In this document: in pieces, positions 4,873 through 7,947 of the stretch
Position numbering within the stretch: position 1 is the first letter of the stretch
Layout of the letters: each line of letters opens with the position of its first letter
DNA from: Bacteroidia bacterium
Lineage (GTDB): Bacteria > Bacteroidota > Bacteroidia > Flavobacteriales > Flavobacteriaceae
Assembly: GCA_030431085.1 (NCBI GenBank)
Contig: JAUIJW010000102.1
Location: forward strand, 1 to 7,947
Reading direction: 5' to 3'
DNA: 7,947 nucleotides
Program-made: the position numbers and the translations under genes
Notes under the pieces: generated by a model
What the model was told of the DNA's origin: nothing
Seen by the model: only the letters and a program-made list of their open reading frames with translations
Databases searched by the model: none

Positions 4873-7800
4873 TTAACTTTCCATTTCTTCATTAAGACCT
4901 ACAATTAAATGATCGTAGTTTCTCATACCAGTACCTGCTGGAATTCTTTTACCTACAATAACATTTTCTTTAAGACCTTCTAGATAATCTTCTTTACCAC
5001 TTACTGCAGCCTCATTTAATACTTTAGTCGTTTCTTGGAACGATGCCGCAGAAATAAACGATTGTGTTTGTAACGAAGCTCTTGTAATACCTTGCAATAT
5101 TGGCTCTGCTGTTGCAGGAACTGCATCACGTGCTACAACAAGTTCTTTATCACTTCTACGTAGTAAAGAGTTCTCATCTCTTAATTGACGGGCCGTAACA
5201 ATTTGGCCAGCTTTTAAGTTTTCTGAATCTCCAGGAGTTTCAACCACTTTTAATCCATAAATATTATCATTCACTTCAATGAACTCATTCTTATGAACTA
5301 GCTGGTTTTCTAAGAAAATAGTATCTCCAGAATCAACAATTTTTACTTTACGCATCATTTGTCTAACAACAACCTCAAAATGCTTATCATTAATTTTCAC
5401 ACCTTGTAAACGGTATACTTCTTGAATTTCATTAACTAAATACTCTTGTACTTTAGCTGGACCTTCAATATTTAATATATCAATTGGAGTAATAGCTCCA
5501 TCAGATAAAGGCATTCCTGCTTTTACAAAATCATTCTCCTGAACTAAGATTTGATTTGAAAGTTTAATCAAATACTTCTTAATTTCACCTGTTTTTGCTT
5601 CAACAATGATTTCTCTATTACCACGTTTAATTTTACCAAAAGAAACCACACCATCAATTTCTGAAACCACAGCAGGGTTTGATGGGTTACGTGCTTCAAA
5701 TAATTCTGTTACACGAGGTAGACCACCTGTAATATCACCTGCTTTACCAGATTTACGAGGTATTTTTACTAAAATTTTACCTGCCTCAATTTCTTGTCCT
5801 TCTTCAATAAGTAAATGTGCACCTACTGGTAATGAGTATGATCTTAAAGTTTCTCCTTTTTTGTTCTGGATATGTAACGTAGGAATTACTTTCTTCTTTT
5901 TAGAGTCTGAAATTACCTTCTCTTTAAATCCGGTTTGCTCATCCATTTCCACTTGGTAAGTCACACCCTCTGTGATATCTTCAAACTTCGCTTTACCAGC
6001 AAATTCTGAAACAATCACACCATTGTAAGGATCCCACTGACAAATTACATCACCTTTTTTAATGGTTCCTTTATCTCCAACAAAAATATGAGAACCATAA
6101 GGAATGTTATTGGTGCTTAAAACAATTTCTGTTTTCTTATCAATGATTTTAATTTCTGAAGTTCTTGAGATTACAATCTTAACATCATTTCCTTCAGCAT
6201 CAACACCATCAACAGTTTTTAAGTCATCAATAACAATATTACCGTTAAACTTAGCGACTAATTTATTATCTTCAGAAATGTTTCCTGCAATACCACCTAC
6301 GTGGAAGGTTCTTAAGGTTAACTGTGTACCAGGCTCACCAATAGATTGTGCTGCAATAACACCAACAGTTTCACCAATTTGAACCATTTTATTGGTTGAT
6401 AAACTCACACCATAACATTTGGCACAAATTCCTTTTTTAGATTCACAAGTTAATGCAGAACGTACTTCTATATTATCTAAGGTCGCTTGATTTATTCTCT
6501 TTGCAATCTCTTCAGTAACAAGCTCTCCAGCATGTACTAGAATATCACCACTATCTGGATCATAAACATCATGTAAAGAGAATCTACCTAAGACTCTTTC
6601 TGCTAAAGTTTCTACAATCTCATCGTTATTTTTAAGCGGCTTAATTTCTAAACCTCTTAACGTACCACAATCATCTTCATTAATAATAACATCTTGAGAA
6701 ACATCAACCAACCTACGGGTTAAGTATCCCGCATCTGCTGTTTTTAAAGCGGTATCTGCTAAACCTTTACGAGCACCGTGGGTAGAGATAAAGTACTCTA
6801 AAATTGATAATCCTTCTTTAAAGTTAGATAAAATCGGATTCTCAATAATCTCACCACCTCCTGCTGTAGATTTTTTAGGTTTCGCCATTAATCCACGCAT
6901 ACCTGTTAACTGGCGAATTTGTTCTTTAGAACCCCTTGCACCAGAATCAAGCATCATATACACAGAGTTGAACCCTTGTTGATCTTCTCTCAAACGTTTC
7001 ATAGAAAGCTCTGTTAAACGATTGTTTGTAGATCCCCAAATATCAATTACCTGATTATAACGCTCTTTATTTGTCAACATACCCATGTTGTAACTTGCCA
7101 TGATAGAGTCTACTTGTTCATTGGCAGCATCTATCATTTTATATTTCTCATCAGGTATAATGATATCTCCTAAACTAAATGATAAACCACCTTGGAACGC
7201 AAATTTGTATCCCATGTTTTTCATATCGTCTAAGAATTTACCTGTAGTAGGTACATCAGTAACTTTTAAAATATTACCAATAATATCTCTAAGAGATCTT
7301 TTGGTTAAAATCTCATTAATAAATCCTGCTTTTTCTGGTACTACCTCATTAAATAGAACTCTACCTACAGTAGTTTCGATAATCTTATCTACCAGGTTGC
7401 CATCTTCATCAAGATCTTTTGTTTTTACTTTAATACCAGCATTTAAATCAACTTTCTTTTCATTAAACGCAATATTCACCTCCTCTGGAGAGTAAAATGT
7501 AGCTCCTTCACCTTTTACTTTATGTGCTGCTGTTGACTTTCTTTCTTTAGTCATATAATACAAACCTAAAACCATATCTTGAGATGGTACAGTAATAGGT
7601 GAACCGTTGGCTGGATTCAAGATATTATGAGAAGCCAACATCAATAATTGTGCTTCTAAAATAGCCTCCTGGCCTAATGGTAAATGTACTGCCATTTGAT
7701 CTCCATCAAAATCGGCGTTAAATGCCGTACATACTAATGGGTGCAACTGAATTGCTTTTCCTTCTATTAACTTAGGTTGGAAAGCTTGGATACCTAAACG

Positions 7801-7947
7801 GTGTAATGTTGGGGCTCTGTTTAAAAGTACAGGATGTCCTTTTAATACATTTTCTAAAATATCCCAAACAACAGGCTCTCTCTTATCAATAATTTTCTTT
7901 GCAGATTTTACCGTTTTAACAATACCTCTTTCTATTAATTTTCTAAT
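4873..7947 (-). CDS. rpoC: RpoC, DNA-directed RNA polymerase beta' subunit (C-terminal 1024 residues)
   Basis: The frame is open to the right edge, so the N-terminal roughly 400 residues, including the first zinc site, are missing. Numbering the visible fragment from 1, landmarks are: NRAPTLHRLGIQAFQP (43-58); the catalytic Mg loop NADFDGDQM with D79, D81 and D83; the bridge helix around HGARKGLADTALKTADAGYL (390-409); the second zinc site C427, C501, C508 and C511, with E. coli-like spacings of 74, 7 and 3; and the trigger-loop stretch LTLRTFHVGG with H549. After it comes an insertion of about 180 residues (roughly 555-735) matching the SI3 position in E. coli, then DITGGLPRVTELFEARNP, where the E. 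coli match resumes. The end carries SFISAASFQETT (963-974) and VGKRIPAGTG. No frameshift or missing key residue is seen. It is part of the core enzyme that transcribes DNA, and is presumably preceded by rpoB outside the window. Confidence 0.99.
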   Translation of the reverse strand: MRKLIERGIVKTVKSAKKIIDKREPVVWDILENVLKGHPVLLNRAPTLHRLGIQAFQPKLIEGKAIQLHPLVCTAFNADFDGDQMAVHLPLGQEAILEAQLLMLASHNILNPANGSPITVPSQDMVLGLYYMTKERKSTAAHKVKGEGATFYSPEEVNIAFNEKKVDLNAGIKVKTKDLDEDGNLVDKIIETTVGRVLFNEVVPEKAGFINEILTKRSLRDIIGNILKVTDVPTTGKFLDDMKNMGYKFAFQGGLSFSLGDIIIPDEKYKMIDAANEQVDSIMASYNMGMLTNKERYNQVIDIWGSTNNRLTELSMKRLREDQQGFNSVYMMLDSGARGSKEQIRQLTGMRGLMAKPKKSTAGGGEIIENPILSNFKEGLSILEYFISTHGARKGLADTALKTADAGYLTRRLVDVSQDVIINEDDCGTLRGLEIKPLKNNDEIVETLAERVLGRFSLHDVYDPDSGDILVHAGELVTEEIAKRINQATLDNIEVRSALTCESKKGICAKCYGVSLSTNKMVQIGETVGVIAAQSIGEPGTQLTLRTFHVGGIAGNISEDNKLVAKFNGNIVIDDLKTVDGVDAEGNDVKIVISRTSEIKIIDKKTEIVLSTNNIPYGSHIFVGDKGTIKKGDVICQWDPYNGVIVSEFAGKAKFEDITEGVTYQVEMDEQTGFKEKVISDSKKKKVIPTLHIQNKKGETLRSYSLPVGAHLLIEEGQEIEAGKILVKIPRKSGKAGDITGGLPRVTELFEARNPSNPAVVSEIDGVVSFGKIKRGNREIIVEAKTGEIKKYLIKLSNQILVQENDFVKAGMPLSDGAITPIDILNIEGPAKVQEYLVNEIQEVYRLQGVKINDKHFEVVVRQMMRKVKIVDSGDTIFLENQLVHKNEFIEVNDNIYGLKVVETPGDSENLKAGQIVTARQLRDENSLLRRSDKELVVARDAVPATAEPILQGITRASLQTQSFISAASFQETTKVLNEAAVSGKEDYLEGLKENVIVGKRIPAGTGMRNYDHLIVGLNEEMES

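Noticed and set aside
5740..6285. About 180 residues inserted in the RpoC trigger loop
   Set aside because: The position and flanking sequences match the known SI3 insertion of E. coli-type beta' subunits, so it is a known lineage feature, not a novel insertion or intein.
5606..7495. Three plus-strand open frames of 92 to 131 codons (5606-5959, 6104-6382, 7100-7495)
   Set aside because: They lie wholly antisense to the highly conserved rpoC frame, have no recognisable domains and are serine, proline and isoleucine rich as expected for mirror frames.

Overview
The window reads as ordinary chromosomal DNA from a member of the Bacteroidota, most likely a marine-type Flavobacteriaceae. The evidence is the strongly AT-rich sequence, few clear Shine-Dalgarno sites, a rpoC gene followed directly by a DUF3467 gene (a typical Bacteroidota arrangement), and protein sequences of flavobacterial flavour. 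I cannot fix the genus from sequence alone. I saw no mobile element, CRISPR array, tRNA or rRNA, and no sign of horizontal transfer.

Layout, left to right. Positions 1-3037, minus strand, hold a tight four-gene unit read right to left: a polytopic, histidine-rich membrane protein of unknown function (1904-3037), bioF (728-1894), bioD (115-735) and the 5' end of bioA (1-118, cut by the window edge). Gaps are 9 nt, then overlaps of 8 nt and 4 nt, so the genes are almost certainly co-transcribed and translationally coupled. BioF, BioA and BioD catalyse three consecutive steps, from pimeloyl thioester to 7-keto-8-aminopelargonate, to 7,8-diaminopelargonate, to dethiobiotin. bioB and the pimelate-forming genes are not in view.

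Positions 3038-3202 form a short divergent intergenic region. A single plus-strand gene follows (3203-4267), encoding a PA0069-type radical SAM protein related to spore photoproduct lyase, of unknown substrate. It converges on the rpoC unit across about 250 nt of AT-rich, gene-free DNA that ends in a strong hairpin (4481-4509), the terminator of the minus-strand rpoC transcript.

Positions 4517-7947, minus strand, hold the 3' end of an RNA polymerase operon: the C-terminal 1024 residues of RpoC (4873-7947, open at the right edge) and a 103-residue DUF3467 protein (4517-4828). A second perfect hairpin (4843-4866) sits between these two genes and may set the amount of DUF3467 made relative to RpoC.

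I do not see a clear new multi-gene system. The least explained items are the membrane protein leading the biotin operon, the radical SAM protein, the DUF3467 protein with its intercistronic hairpin, and a possible substrate-site substitution at the start of BioA.
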